Assembly: GCF_001039355.2 (NCBI RefSeq)
Contig: NW_019773723.1
Location: forward strand, 1 to 47,377
Length of the DNA: 47,377 bases
Source of the DNA: Lingula anatina
Lineage: Eukaryota; Brachiopoda; Lingulata; Lingulida; Lingulidae
Direction: 5' to 3'
Made by a program: the position numbers and the translations under genes. The notes under the pieces are model-generated. The model worked only from the letters and a program-made list of their open reading frames with translations. It made no database searches and was not told where the DNA came from. How positions within the stretch are numbered: position 1 is the stretch's first letter; the number at the start of each line of letters is the position of its first letter. Below are positions 11,797 to 20,591 of this stretch, in pieces.

Positions 11797-12786
11797 TATT
11801 CACTAAAATCACAACCTGAAAATTGAAGTTGCACACATAAGAATAGAGAGAGATTCAATTTTTATTGCACCAATTTTCTATTAATTTTAAGAAGGGCTCG
11901 TTAATTGGTTTTGGAAAGAAAATATGAGTAAGTGTTGCCAGTGTGAAGCTGGTAAGAATCAATTATAGCCGTTCAAAGACAGTAACTGTCATTGTGTTTA
12001 AGAAATTGAGGTAATGTCTTTTTTCCCATTCAGGTGTATGATGCATACGTTCCAAGGCCGTCCAAGAGAAGAGGTCATGGTCGTAAAGCCGCCATTCGTG
12101 ACCTTGACCAGCTGCAGATCAGACACGAGGTTAGCCGGAGGAAGAAGTCCACTGTGACTAAAAAGGGGCGAAAGACTACTACCAAACGCAGGTCGTATAA
12201 AGAGGAGAGTTCTGGCAGTGAATCAGAAAGTTCTTCAGAGTCGAGCTCATCATCATCATCATCATCATCAGAGGAAGAAGAGGAGGAGGAAAAGAAAGTG
12301 GCAGCAAAAACCAAAAGGAGGCAACCTCAAAAACAGCAGGGCAAACCTGCTAAAAAGACACCCCCGAAAAAACAAGGGGCTAGAAGTTCACCAAGGAAAT
12401 CTCCCAAGTCTGTGTCATATGTGGAAGAGACAGATTCTGAGGGTGAAGAAAAACCAGTGAGATCATCTGGCAAAAAAAGTAAAAGATCTGCTCCTGCCAA
12501 AAAATCCCAAGCTGAGGAAAGCGACCAATCAGAAGATGAGGCTGTCTCACAAAAGAAGAGTTCAAAGTCAACTCCAGCATCTACAAAGAGAGGCAGAAGA
12601 TCGGCTTCAACAAAGAAATCCCAGGACGAAAGTGACAAGTCAGAGGAGGAAGATGCAAAGAAGAGTCGAGGTAAAAAGTCGCCAGCAGCCTCACCTAAGA
12701 AGAGTAACAAGACTTCACCAAGGAAGAGATCATTTCAGGGCAATAGCTCTGGTGTCCCACCCAAAAAGAGAGGGCGGCCATCTTAA
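7219..12786 (+). CDS. HP1BP3: HP1BP3-like chromatin protein with three linker-histone (H15) domains and an RFX-like N-terminal region
   Basis: Twelve coding exons: 7219-7273, 7649-7778, 8189-8321, 8517-8687, 9079-9210, 9475-9675, 9961-10048, 10226-10379, 10590-10690, 11118-11349, 11590-11728, 12034-12786. Every junction is GT-AG and in phase, giving 762 aa. Three winged-helix H15 domains are visible at about 144-222, 316-383 and 405-482, each ending in a G-x-G/S-x-x-G-x-Y/F strand as in vertebrate HP1BP3 (for example SGIGLTGSFQL). Residues 225-303 are an acidic/lysine linker. Residues 513-762 form an S/E/K/R-rich tail with a poly-Ser/poly-Glu run and PKKKRGRP-like basic clusters suited to nuclear localisation and DNA contact. 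HP1BP3 binds linker DNA and heterochromatin protein 1 and compacts chromatin. The closest thing seen to a PxVxL HP1-binding motif is PKVKA (138-142). Unusually, residues 54-131 resemble an RFX DNA-binding domain, which vertebrate HP1BP3 lacks. It is convergent with ADARB1. Confidence 0.9.
7649..7778 (+). CDS. HP1BP3: HP1BP3-like coding exon 2
   Basis: Acceptor TATCAG ends at 7648; donor gtaaga at 7779; phase 1 to 2. Encodes a His/Thr patch, a basic PAKRARPERLPK cluster and the beginning of the RFX-like helix ending at Trp62, whose codon is split by the intron. Confidence 0.85.
8189..8321 (+). CDS. HP1BP3: HP1BP3-like coding exon 3
   Basis: Acceptor TTTTAG ends at 8188; donor gtgaaa at 8322; phase 2 to 0. 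Encodes the central RFX-like pattern: WLxxNFE, then V-x-x-S-x-x-Y-x-x-YL-x-x-C, then DFLK. Confidence 0.85.
8517..8687 (+). CDS. HP1BP3: HP1BP3-like coding exon 4
   Basis: Acceptor TTTCAG ends at 8516; donor gtatct at 8688; phase 0 to 0. Completes the RFX-like region (VVKEIF ... SKYVGELR) and starts the first H15 domain (KMKEIIENVITEAG). Confidence 0.85.
9079..9210 (+). CDS. HP1BP3: HP1BP3-like coding exon 5
   Basis: Acceptor CCTCAG ends at 9078; donor gtaagt at 9211; 44 codons. Encodes the second and third helices of the first H15 domain (HKYPAL ... YPEKLKKSLEREV). Confidence 0.9.
9255..9390. repeat. Dispersed intronic repeat, copy A
   Basis: In the intron after exon 5. It shares ordered words with 10765-10885: GGAATTCTAT, a GACATCCT/GGGACATCCT block, CCTATAGAACCT and TCAGGA. 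The CCTATAGGA-like blocks point to a decayed repeat family. Confidence 0.5.
9475..9675 (+). CDS. HP1BP3: HP1BP3-like coding exon 6
   Basis: Acceptor TTCAG ends at 9474; donor gtattt at 9676; 67 codons, phase 0 to 0. The first twelve residues (VRGIGACGYYRC) are the last strands of the first H15 domain. The rest is an E/K/G-rich linker of low complexity. Confidence 0.85.
9961..10048 (+). CDS. HP1BP3: HP1BP3-like coding exon 7
   Basis: Acceptor TAATAG ends at 9960; donor gtaggt at 10049; phase 0 to 1. Encodes an acidic-then-lysine linker ending in KRKQASY. Confidence 0.8.
10226..10379 (+). CDS. HP1BP3: HP1BP3-like coding exon 8
   Basis: Acceptor CAACAG ends at 10225; donor gtaagt at 10380; phase 1 to 2. 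First half of the second H15 domain: FPLALTFMADPKHA and SNYINRYYPNVNI, close to the equivalent vertebrate HP1BP3 segment. Confidence 0.9.
10590..10690 (+). CDS. HP1BP3: HP1BP3-like coding exon 9
   Basis: Acceptor TTCTAG ends at 10589; donor gtgaga at 10691; phase 2 to 1. Completes the second H15 domain (LKKCLESGEEKG ... YSGSSYRL). Confidence 0.9.
10765..10885. repeat. Dispersed intronic repeat, copy B
   Basis: In the intron after exon 9, same orientation as copy A. Contains several CCTATAGGA / ATCCTATAGGAT palindromic blocks. Identity with copy A is modest and only visible in short blocks. Confidence 0.5.
11118..11349 (+). CDS. HP1BP3: HP1BP3-like coding exon 10
   Basis: Acceptor ATGCAG ends at 11117; donor gtgatg at 11350; phase 1 to 2. 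Encodes most of the third H15 domain: AIVACNEPKQCSS, KQYIMDYHP, and RPQLFKRAVERALNKG. Confidence 0.92.
11590..11728 (+). CDS. HP1BP3: HP1BP3-like coding exon 11
   Basis: Acceptor TTCCAG ends at 11589; donor gtaaag at 11729; phase 2 to 0. Encodes the terminal strands of the third H15 domain (QLSGIGLTGSFQLSK), a Pro/Thr segment and an acidic DTDDEEGGED stretch. Confidence 0.92.
11761..11795. repeat. (ATA)n microsatellite
   Basis: About eleven uninterrupted ATA/AAT trinucleotides in the last intron of the HP1BP3-like gene. Confidence 0.9.
12034..12786 (+). CDS. HP1BP3: HP1BP3-like terminal coding exon (basic tail)
   Basis: Acceptor TTCAG ends at 12033; TAA stop at 12784-12786. Encodes 250 residues: a tyrosine-containing lead-in, a basic region, a run of Ser followed by Glu, then alternating KK/SP/EE clusters. 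Low complexity explains the several overlapping frames seen here on both strands. Confidence 0.92.
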   Translation: MYDAYVPRPSKRRGHGRKAAIRDLDQLQIRHEVSRRKKSTVTKKGRKTTTKRRSYKEESSGSESESSSESSSSSSSSSSEEEEEEEKKVAAKTKRRQPQKQQGKPAKKTPPKKQGARSSPRKSPKSVSYVEETDSEGEEKPVRSSGKKSKRSAPAKKSQAEESDQSEDEAVSQKKSSKSTPASTKRGRRSASTKKSQDESDKSEEEDAKKSRGKKSPAASPKKSNKTSPRKRSFQGNSSGVPPKKRGRPS

Positions 12787-13810
12787 AGTTCACTAGGAAC
12801 ATTTCTAGAACAATTAATAAATGAACTAGATCACAGTGAGAGCGAGAGAGAAAGAAACATATTATATTGTGGTAAGGGGCCACTGCCAAACCAATGTTGG
12901 AAAAAGCGAGCAGTATTTTCCGAAGTTTGTTTTGAAGACAGTGTTGGAATGGCACAGTGCAGTTTGGAATGGACATAGACCAGTTGGTGCTGATGGTTAC
13001 TGTAGAATCATGGTCACTTGTAGCATTAGAAGACAAACATTTTGATAATTTGTGGTTGAGGTAGTGGACCAGGTCGGCACAATACAGCATTAGACTAGAG
13101 GAGTGACCCCCTGGGTGAGTGTCTGGCTGTCACCCCCTGGGGTACTGACTGGATCCCCTGGGGGACACAACTGCTAGAAGGTTCACTGTGACATAAATAG
13201 AGAAGATTTCACCTCTAATGATGAGAATGTATTGACAATTTTTGATGACAGCAGATATATGCTGGTTCCTTTTTTGATGATGAAAGAAAAATTCTGTTAT
13301 AGTTGTGGATGTGTGGTTTCTTGACTAAAGCGCCAGCTACAGTCTGCAAATGCATACTAGTTACTTTATGGAGTTTCAGAATATTATTGTAGTAACACAG
13401 TGTGTGTTTGGTACTGGTTGACATATTAGAGTGGGAAGAGTTGATGTTGACACTGAGTGAACACTGTGGAAGGATATACTTAAAAAAAAAAGCAGGAGTG
13501 AAAATGTTCGATGTGTAGGTGACCTCACAGTGAACCGAGTTGGTCATGTAGCTCTTGCAGTCCCGGCTGCCTTGATTATCAGACTGGATGAAGGTGGCCT
13601 TCTGCTGTACTTGTGACTCTGAAAACAGTGACAGCAGCCAAGTCATTATTTGGACTCTGAATGCATGCTGATCATTTTGTTTTCTGGTTTGCATGAATGT
13701 TCATGTGGTTTGTTGAATCATAGAAACATTGTGTGTATAGTGCAGGAAGGAGAAGTAATATGGGGTATGTTGTTGGCAAAAGTTATTTTCATGGAAAATT
13801 AATTTTAAAA
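12787..13810 (+). other. HP1BP3: 3' untranslated/flanking region of the HP1BP3-like gene
   Basis: AATAAA at 12817-12822 lies about 30 nt after the stop and is the nearest poly(A) hexamer; a longer 3' end is equally possible. Three CCCCTGGG blocks occur at about 13105-13163. A 159-codon reverse-strand frame at 13215-13694 shows no protein-like composition or known motif and is not called. Confidence 0.5.
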
Positions 13811-14215
13811 TAGGTACCCCCCTTTCGACTTCAAACGTGTCTTGAGCTGATATTTTTGTAACAGTTTTAATTAGTTTTTGATTGTAATTTATAAAGCCCC
13901 AATTTGTAGCTAGCACATACAAATAGGCTTCAGTTTATCATTTATTTTTAAAAACAATATCATGTGGATATTAGTATATGTTGTAGTTGTTGAAGGTCCT
14001 TAGTGTACTTAGTACACATTAGTAATATATACACACCTAGTACTAGTAACTGTATGTAGTAATGTACATGTTATTAGTGTAGAAATGAACATTGTTATTG
14101 TTAATAGGATGAAGTGCACAACTTGTGCCGAGGCCAGTGTCCTGTGACATCACACTTTGTAATTTTAAGTTTAGGAAGGTCCTGGAAACCAGGCTTGGAT
14201 TTCAAGTGAGGGGCT

Positions 14216-14619
14216 GGGGGGGGGGGGGGGGGGGGCTCTGANNNNNNNNNNNNNNNNNNNNNNNNNNNNNNNNNNNNNNNNNNNNNNNNNNNNNNNNNNN
14301 NNNNNNNNNNNNNNNNNNNNNNNNNNNNNNNNNNNNNNNNNNNNNNNNNNNNNNNNNNNNNNNNNNNNNNNNNNNNNNNNNNNNNNNNNNNNNNNNNNNN
14401 NNNNNNNNNNNNNNNNNNNNNNNNNNNNNNNNNNNNNNNNNNNNNNNNNNNNNNNNNNNNNNNNNNNNNNNNNNNNNNNNNNNNNNNNNNNNNNNNNNNN
14501 NNNNNNNNNNNNNNNNNNNNNNNNNNNNNNNNNNNNNNNNNNNNNNNNNNNNNNNNNNNNNNNNNNNNNNNNNNNNNNNNNNNNNNNNNNNNNNNNNNNN
14601 NNNNNNNNNNNNNNNNNNN
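14216..14619. other. Homopolymer G run followed by assembly gap
   Basis: Twenty G at 14216-14235, then N from 14242 to 14619. The paralogous position in copy 2 has 14 G (16263-16276) and no gap. The frames that run through the N block are artefacts. Confidence 0.95.
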
Positions 14620-15013
14620 CATCACACTTAAGTGGGTCAGACAGAATTGAAGAAACTTTCATAATAAGTGGGAACTCACTGCATGGTAGCCTATTAGTTT
14701 GACAAGGAGTGCACATGTTGTAAGCATAGGTAAGCCATGTGACACTGCAGTATTATGTCATCATGTGGAAGTGACATTGGTAAAACCAATCTGTACACTA
14801 TTATTGGTCAAAGATTTTCATAATTAGTCAACAGTGGTTGGCTCTTCATATCACTGTAGACATGTGCTTCTTCTGTATCTCAGTGTTCTTGCAGTGAAAG
14901 TTGTAGTCGTGACACCAAAGTGTCTTTGTGAATGTTTTGTAATTTTAATGACTGAAAAGAAACAACTTCTGTCATCACTGACGTGACTTTATGCCATAGC
15001 TGAAATCATGAAG

Positions 15014-15109
15014 TATGATATCAACTTTTGGTGATGTCATGGAAATATGATATCAACTTTTGGTGATGTCATGGAAATATGATATCAACTTTAGATGATG
15101 TCATGAATT
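15014..15109. repeat. Three 32-bp tandem repeats with TGATGTCA core (copy 1)
   Basis: Units start at 15014, 15046 and 15078, each with TATGATATCAAC and GATGTCAT. Further degenerate units follow to about 15165. TGATGTCA is one base from the CRE palindrome TGACGTCA. Confidence 0.85.
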
Positions 15110-15634
15110 ATGATAACAATAGTTGATGACATCAGTGGTAGTATGAAATCAACTTCTGATGGTTTCTAAAGGCATTTCATTATGTTGTGCACATTTTATT
15201 GCAATTTTTACATTAAACTTTTAAAGGTCCTAAATAGTTGACTTTTCTTAAATATGTATAAGGATGACATACATATTATTTGTAAATTTTATTTTCCCTT
15301 GTCGTTAAGTAAGTTCTAGATCTTGATAAATATGTTAGCTGATAGGTTGCAGAATCTGAAACAGAAGGTCAGTTCTTTTACTGTAATTTTGAAAGATAAC
15401 TTTTTTTTCCAAATTACATGAATTTACTATTTTGGCATTGTAACAGACAAGTTTTGTTAAGTTTAAGGTACATGTAGATTGTTTCACTCATATAGTCAAG
15501 GTTTTATTATTCAATGAGGAACATGGTAAAACCTGTTCTAAACAGAGCTTCCCCTGCCAGCACTTGCTATGGTGATATCTTTGGGTCTTGAACCCTTTGT
15601 TTTTTCTCAGTGTTTTAAGCTAAAACAAGCTAGT

Positions 15635-15732
15635 TGTACCACCAGCGTTAGCGCTGGCGGTACACATGGTTTTAGTCCCGTCCGGTCCGTTCCGCCGGCT
15701 CCGCCGGCTCNTCGTGTTATCAGTAAAAGTGC

Positions 15733-15773
<41 letters not shown>

Positions 15774-15848
15774 AGCGACGACGGCGACGGCGACGACAGA
15801 CGCAGATGATGGCTATATGTACAGACACATCTGTGTCTGTACATAAAA
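15635..15848. repeat. GC-rich spacer between the large direct repeats, with two hairpins and a CGACGG repeat
   Basis: Contains a 12-bp stem (15636-15647 with 15652-15663, one G-T mismatch, TTAG loop), GCCGGC blocks at 15690-15710, a CGACGG/CGACGA run at about 15734-15797 and a 14-bp perfect palindrome (15816-15829 with 15832-15845). The hexamer run reads as poly-Arg in one frame and is not a gene. The base composition differs sharply from its surroundings. A single N lies inside at 15711 or so. Confidence 0.8.
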
Positions 15849-17316
15849 AGGTACCCCCCCTTTTGACTTCGAATGTGTCTTGAGCTGATATTTTTGTAAC
15901 AGTTTAAATTAGTTTTTAATTGTAATTTATAAAGCCCCAATTTGTAGCTAGCACATACAAATAGGCTTCAGTTTATCATTTATTTTTAAAAACAATATCA
16001 TGTGGATATTAGTATATGTTGTAGTTGTTGAAGGTCCTTTGTGTACTTAGTACACATTAGTAATATATACACACCTAGTACTAGTAACTGTATGTAGTAA
16101 TGTTCATGTTATAGTGTAGAAATGAACATTGTTATTGTTAATAGAGAGAAGTGCACAACTTGTGCCGAGGCCAGTGTCATGTGACATCAAACTTTGTAAT
16201 TTTAAGATTAGGAAGGTCCTGGAAACCATGGAAACCAGGCTTGGGTTTCAAGTGAGGGGCTTGGGGGGGGGGGGGGTAGTCCTGATATATCTAAGTGAAC
16301 ATCACACTTAAGTCGGTCAGACAGAATTTAAGAAACTTTCATAATAAGTGGGAACTCACTGCATGGTAGCCTATTAGTTTGACAAGGAGTGCACATGTTG
16401 TAAGCATAGGTAAGCCATGTGACACTGCAGTATTATATCATCATGTGGAAGTGACATTGGTAAAACCAATCTGTACACTATTATTGGTCAAAGATTTTCA
16501 TAATTAGTCAACAGTGGTTGGCTCTTCATATCACTGTAGACATGTGCTTCTTCTGTATCTCAGTGTTCTTGCAATGAAAGTTGTAGTCATGACACCAAAG
16601 TGTCTTTGTGAATGTTTTGTAATTTTAATGACTGAAAAGAAACAACTTCTGTCATCACTGACGTGACTTTATGCCATAGCTGAAATCATGAAGTATGATA
16701 TCAACTTTTGGTGATGTCATGGAAATATGATATCAACTTTTGGTGATGTCATGGAAATATGATATCAACTTTAGATGATGTCATGAATTATGATAACAAT
16801 AGTTGATGACATCAGTGGTAGTATGAAATCAACTTCTGATGGTTTCTAAAGGCATTTCATTATGTTGTGCACATTTTATTGCAATTTTTACATTAAACTT
16901 TTAAAGGTCCTAAATAGTTGACTTTTCTTAAATATGTATAAGGATGACATACATATTATTTGTAAATTTTATTTTCCCTTGTCGTTAAGTAAGTTCTAGA
17001 TCTTGATAAATATGTAAGCTGATAGGTTGCAGAATCTGAAACAGAAGGTCAGTTCTTTTACTGTAATTTTGAAAGATAACTTTTTTTTCTCCAAATTACA
17101 TGAATTTACTATTTTGGCATTGTAACAGACAAGTTTTGTTAAGTTTAAGGTACATGTAGATTGTTTCACTCATATAGTCAAGGTTTTATTATTCAATGAG
17201 GAACATGGTAAAACCTGTTCTAAACAGAGCTTCCCCTGCCATCACTTGCTATGGTGATATCTTTGGGTCTTGAACCCTTTGTTTTTTCTCAGTGTTTTAA
17301 GCTAAAACAAGCTAGT
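15849..17316. repeat. Large direct repeat, copy 2
   Basis: Near-identical, ungapped partner of 13811-15634, ending at the same CAAGCTAGTT before diverging into poly-A. It includes the same 32-bp tandem repeats at 16694-16789. Confidence 0.9.
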
Positions 17317-18028
17317 TAAAAAAAAATTACCTTATGTGAACACAGAGTTCTTTAATATTTTTCCAATTTTCATTTTAGGTATTCCTATTGAAATATTGTT
17401 TAGGGCAAGGATATGCACAGATTTTTTTCTTAAGTAAGATTTTTAAGTTTCATCAACTTATTTGCTTTCTTAAAAAATCTTATCATTTTCTTATTCAAAG
17501 GTGCTTTTTAAACATTTAATTGTTGTATACATTAAATGTTATAACATGCAAACTACAGTTGAAGCATGCTTTTGAAGTAATTATAACTTGGAGTCTACAT
17601 GTTAAAATGTACAACATTATATATATTATTGTCCAACAAAGTCTTCTTTTAGTTTAAATGTTTCCTATATATAAAGATATCTGTTTATAGCGTAATTTAT
17701 ACAATATGCTTTTCATGTATTGTATGTTAGACGGCAGAAGTAAAATACTAGTTCTGATGTATGACCAGTTATTATTGTCACCATGACTGGGCTGGACCTG
17801 GGGGAAAATTTTCAATTATTTTAACACCATGAGAGTAAGGGTCCATTCCAATGTGTAGATAGATTCAACTCCATGGGTGATTTTGCTGAATGCTATCAGA
17901 TTTACAGATTGACGTTCCTCAGAATGATGTGAATTTTTCTTCAGTCAACAGCTAATAGTGAGATAGGTTTTACCTCCAATATTTCGATGTCTATCAGGAC
18001 ATCTTCTTCAGGGAATGAGGCTATCCAG
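17317..18028. other. Intergenic AT-rich stretch, no gene seen
   Basis: No coding frame or known element. Near 17984-18004 a short hairpin (GATGTC/GACATC) leads into the inverted repeat that follows. Confidence 0.5.
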
Positions 18029-18150
18029 GTGAATAGCCTCTACTCAGGAGGTGTACTTGCCCCCCCCATTGTCTTAGGAAAGGGAGGTAGAGGTCAGGGA
18101 GGATGGCACCATCATTTCTGTTGTACACCTCCTGAGTAGAGGCTATTCAC
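18029..18150. repeat. Perfect 28-bp inverted repeat with 66-nt loop
   Basis: 18029-18056 and 18123-18150 are exact reverse complements over 28 nt. The loop holds a C8 run and purine-rich sequence. It lies between the convergent HP1BP3-like and ADARB1 genes and would form an RNA hairpin if either transcript reads through. It may be a foldback/MITE remnant. Confidence 0.9.
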
Positions 18151-20262
18151 ACTTCTCGTTTCCAACATACATAAGTACCAGAATCAGGGGAGGATTAAGA
18201 GAGATTTTTTGACAGTCTTCCATATTATATTTGTTGATCCATCCTCCATTTTTTTACCATCTGCCGACAAAAAAATTAGATACCCGTCAATGTAAACTTG
18301 ACAATCTGACCGTCTTCCAGAAGACCCAGAAGACGGCCTAAATCTTCCCCTGAGAATATCTGTACTTCACTCAACACCAGGCAGCAGCATATTAAACTGT
18401 TAATCTGATTGCATTTAACGCGAGTCTGGCAGAGCTGGCTGGATCTACCTAGAACAACAGTTTCATAGGGAACACGGCCTAACATTTAGTTCATTTTCTG
18501 CAGGTTGCTACTGCAATGTTTTTCAACCAAAACAGAATGCTTAACAGCTGCTTAAATTGCCAGGAAAATAATTTCATGCCACAAAAATTCCAGAAACAGG
18601 CAACTACACTGTGATCTGTAATAAAATTTTAATTTCACAGGTACATGACTCCATAAAGACAACAGACAATGAAAAAAGTAGTCACTATCTCCTACAAATG
18701 ATGTCCAATACATGATAACATAGCAAAGTGAGTCACAGGTAAAAAGCAGATTGCGATGTCTTGAACAGTTTGTCTTTTAACCCTCAATCAATGTAAGTTT
18801 TATGTAAAATCAATCCTGAATGTGTTGTATATAAATGGATTCATTTTGAATTCAGCCATTGCATCCATCTTGCAGAATATAACTACATTTTTAAGTGAAA
18901 ATTAAGTTTTCTGATGTCACATCCATCCACCGTAGTAAACACAACCTTCTAAAACAGCAACAGCTAAAATTGGTTTTAAGAAGCAAGAAAACCGTATAAG
19001 ACAATAATGACTAGTTTACTTGGATAAACTACACTTGAATCTTACCATCAGAGAAAATCTGAAAAACAGAACACATTATGGTTTAGGAGGAAAAATACTG
19101 CAATGATGACCCTGATAAAAATGGTAGCCTTTTTAGTAAGAAATGTTGTAACCGTAAGGTCATTTGGTTCATGTTTGGGCTAAAGTTTAGCTTACAAAAA
19201 AGCCTACAGGGCCACAGAGTAAGAAGGTATGTCTGATGTATAACAGTTGACAACAGCTTATAACAAACATGATTATCTGGGTATGATGATATGATCGATG
19301 TTCCTTTGCAATATCAAAGAGAATCAACTTGCAAAATTGCTGCTATATTCTGATAATGAGTAAAATCTGTTTTAAATTACTTTGCGAAAAAGTCCATCCT
19401 ACAAATCTGTTGTACAGAAACAGGTGAAAATCTTAAACTTAAAGATGGTAAAATCACCACCTATTTACCCCTAACATGACCAGCAATATCTTACCCCACT
19501 GAGGATGTCTACCTTTCATCTTTTAAAACTAAGGACAAAATAAAAAGTTTACATCAGACTCATTCATCTGCAAATCCTTAAAATATTCTTAGTTTTGTTT
19601 CTACTACATGTAATACTACCTTTCTGACTTTTTCTCAGAAATCTGCTTCCTTTTGCTTTCCACAAGTACTCCCAAAATAATATATTCTATATTTAATTCT
19701 TTCAAATACCCACGATAGGGGATAAATGGATCTACAGATAGAAAATGTTTACCTAGCTTTGTTGCTTCCTCCTAACTTATCAATGTTCTTAATTTACTTT
19801 ATTTCCTTTCTATATATTTCAATTACCAGTAACAAGTGAACACATGGACAAAAGGATCGTAACTTGCATACATTTACAGTTTCCTTCCAGACTGAAGGAA
19901 TGTAGCCTCAGAAAAAAAAAGTTGTACAAGTATTTCTTTGTTCATGTTGCAACCAAGCAATGCAATCTTGACAAATTACAAATTAAACAATGAAAAATAA
20001 TATATTTTAAAACACTGCCATCAAAACGTCTTCATCAACTGCAGTTTGGCCCTGAGCACGAGTTACAGCCGGTTTCCATAGCAACTACACATTACAGTGC
20101 AATCCTACCACAACTGGCTGTAACAAGCTGCACGTGGCGCAAACAAGATTTGAGCTGGTCCAACTAATAGCAACCGGTCAGCACCGGTCAAAACTGGCCG
20201 AAGTTTGATGAGCAAGATCAAACCCAGTTTGCCAGAACCAGTTCTTTCCGGTATAAACCAGT
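18151..20262 (-). other. ADARB1: 3' untranslated/flanking region of ADARB1
   Basis: No further exon seen. A reverse-strand AATAAA corresponds to 19798-19803, about 460 nt after the stop, and is a candidate poly(A) signal. A CCGTCTTC/GAAGACGG hairpin lies near 18309-18334. AACCAGTTC occurs three times at 20236-20283, straddling the stop codon. Confidence 0.4.
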
Positions 20263-20591
20263 TCAACTAGTTGGAACCAGTTCAAAATGATCTTGCTCCA
20301 TTGGTTTCTTAATCCAGGCGCCTAGTCCTTGCGTCTCAAACGCTTTGAAAAGCTTCTGTTTTGCGAGCTGATAGTCAACAGCATTGGCCTTTGCCTCGAC
20401 ATAGAAACGAGGGAGCTCCGTCTGCCCTGACGCAGCTGAAACTTTGCCAAAGAGCTCATGGAAACAACGATAGAGAGCATGCTTGCAAACTCTGGATGGC
20501 TGTCCGTCTTCTGTCTTTCCTGTTGTAGCATTCACTACCTCCAAGCTGGGGTCTCCAATGCACCAATTGACACTAAAACCTGGAGCTTTGC
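20263..20591 (-). CDS. ADARB1: ADARB1 terminal exon
   Basis: Reverse-strand acceptor TTTTCCAG precedes base 20591; TAG stop at 20263-20265. Encodes the C-terminal part of the deaminase domain ([35 protein letters not shown]), which in ADAR2 helps bind inositol hexakisphosphate. The IKKP here replaces the VEKP of the vertebrate enzyme. Confidence 0.95.

Larger units (their letters stand above)
13811..15634. repeat. Large direct repeat, copy 1 (contains the assembly gap)
   Basis: Begins AGGTACCCCCC and ends CAAGCTAGTT. It aligns with 15849-17316 along its whole length, differing by scattered single bases and small indels such as an extra 9 bp in copy 2 near 16229. No coding frame is supported. 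The 378-N run corresponds to only about 23 nt in copy 2. Confidence 0.9.

Noticed and set aside
12075-12710. Several reverse and shifted frames over the last HP1BP3-like exon
   Set aside because: By-products of the low-complexity Ser/Glu/Lys coding sequence.
13215-13694. Reverse-strand frame of 159 aa downstream of the HP1BP3-like stop
   Set aside because: No recognisable domain, no splice context, composition like random AT-rich DNA.
14101-14716. Two reverse-strand frames of about 175-180 aa
   Set aside because: Most codons lie in the N gap, so they carry no evidence.
15014-15109. Regular 32-bp repeats as a CRISPR array
   Set aside because: Units are directly adjacent with no variable spacers, and the window is eukaryotic.
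15569-15883. Forward and reverse frames encoding long poly-Arg runs
   Set aside because: They are translations of the CGACGG/CGACGA tandem repeat and of an ambiguous base, not protein genes.
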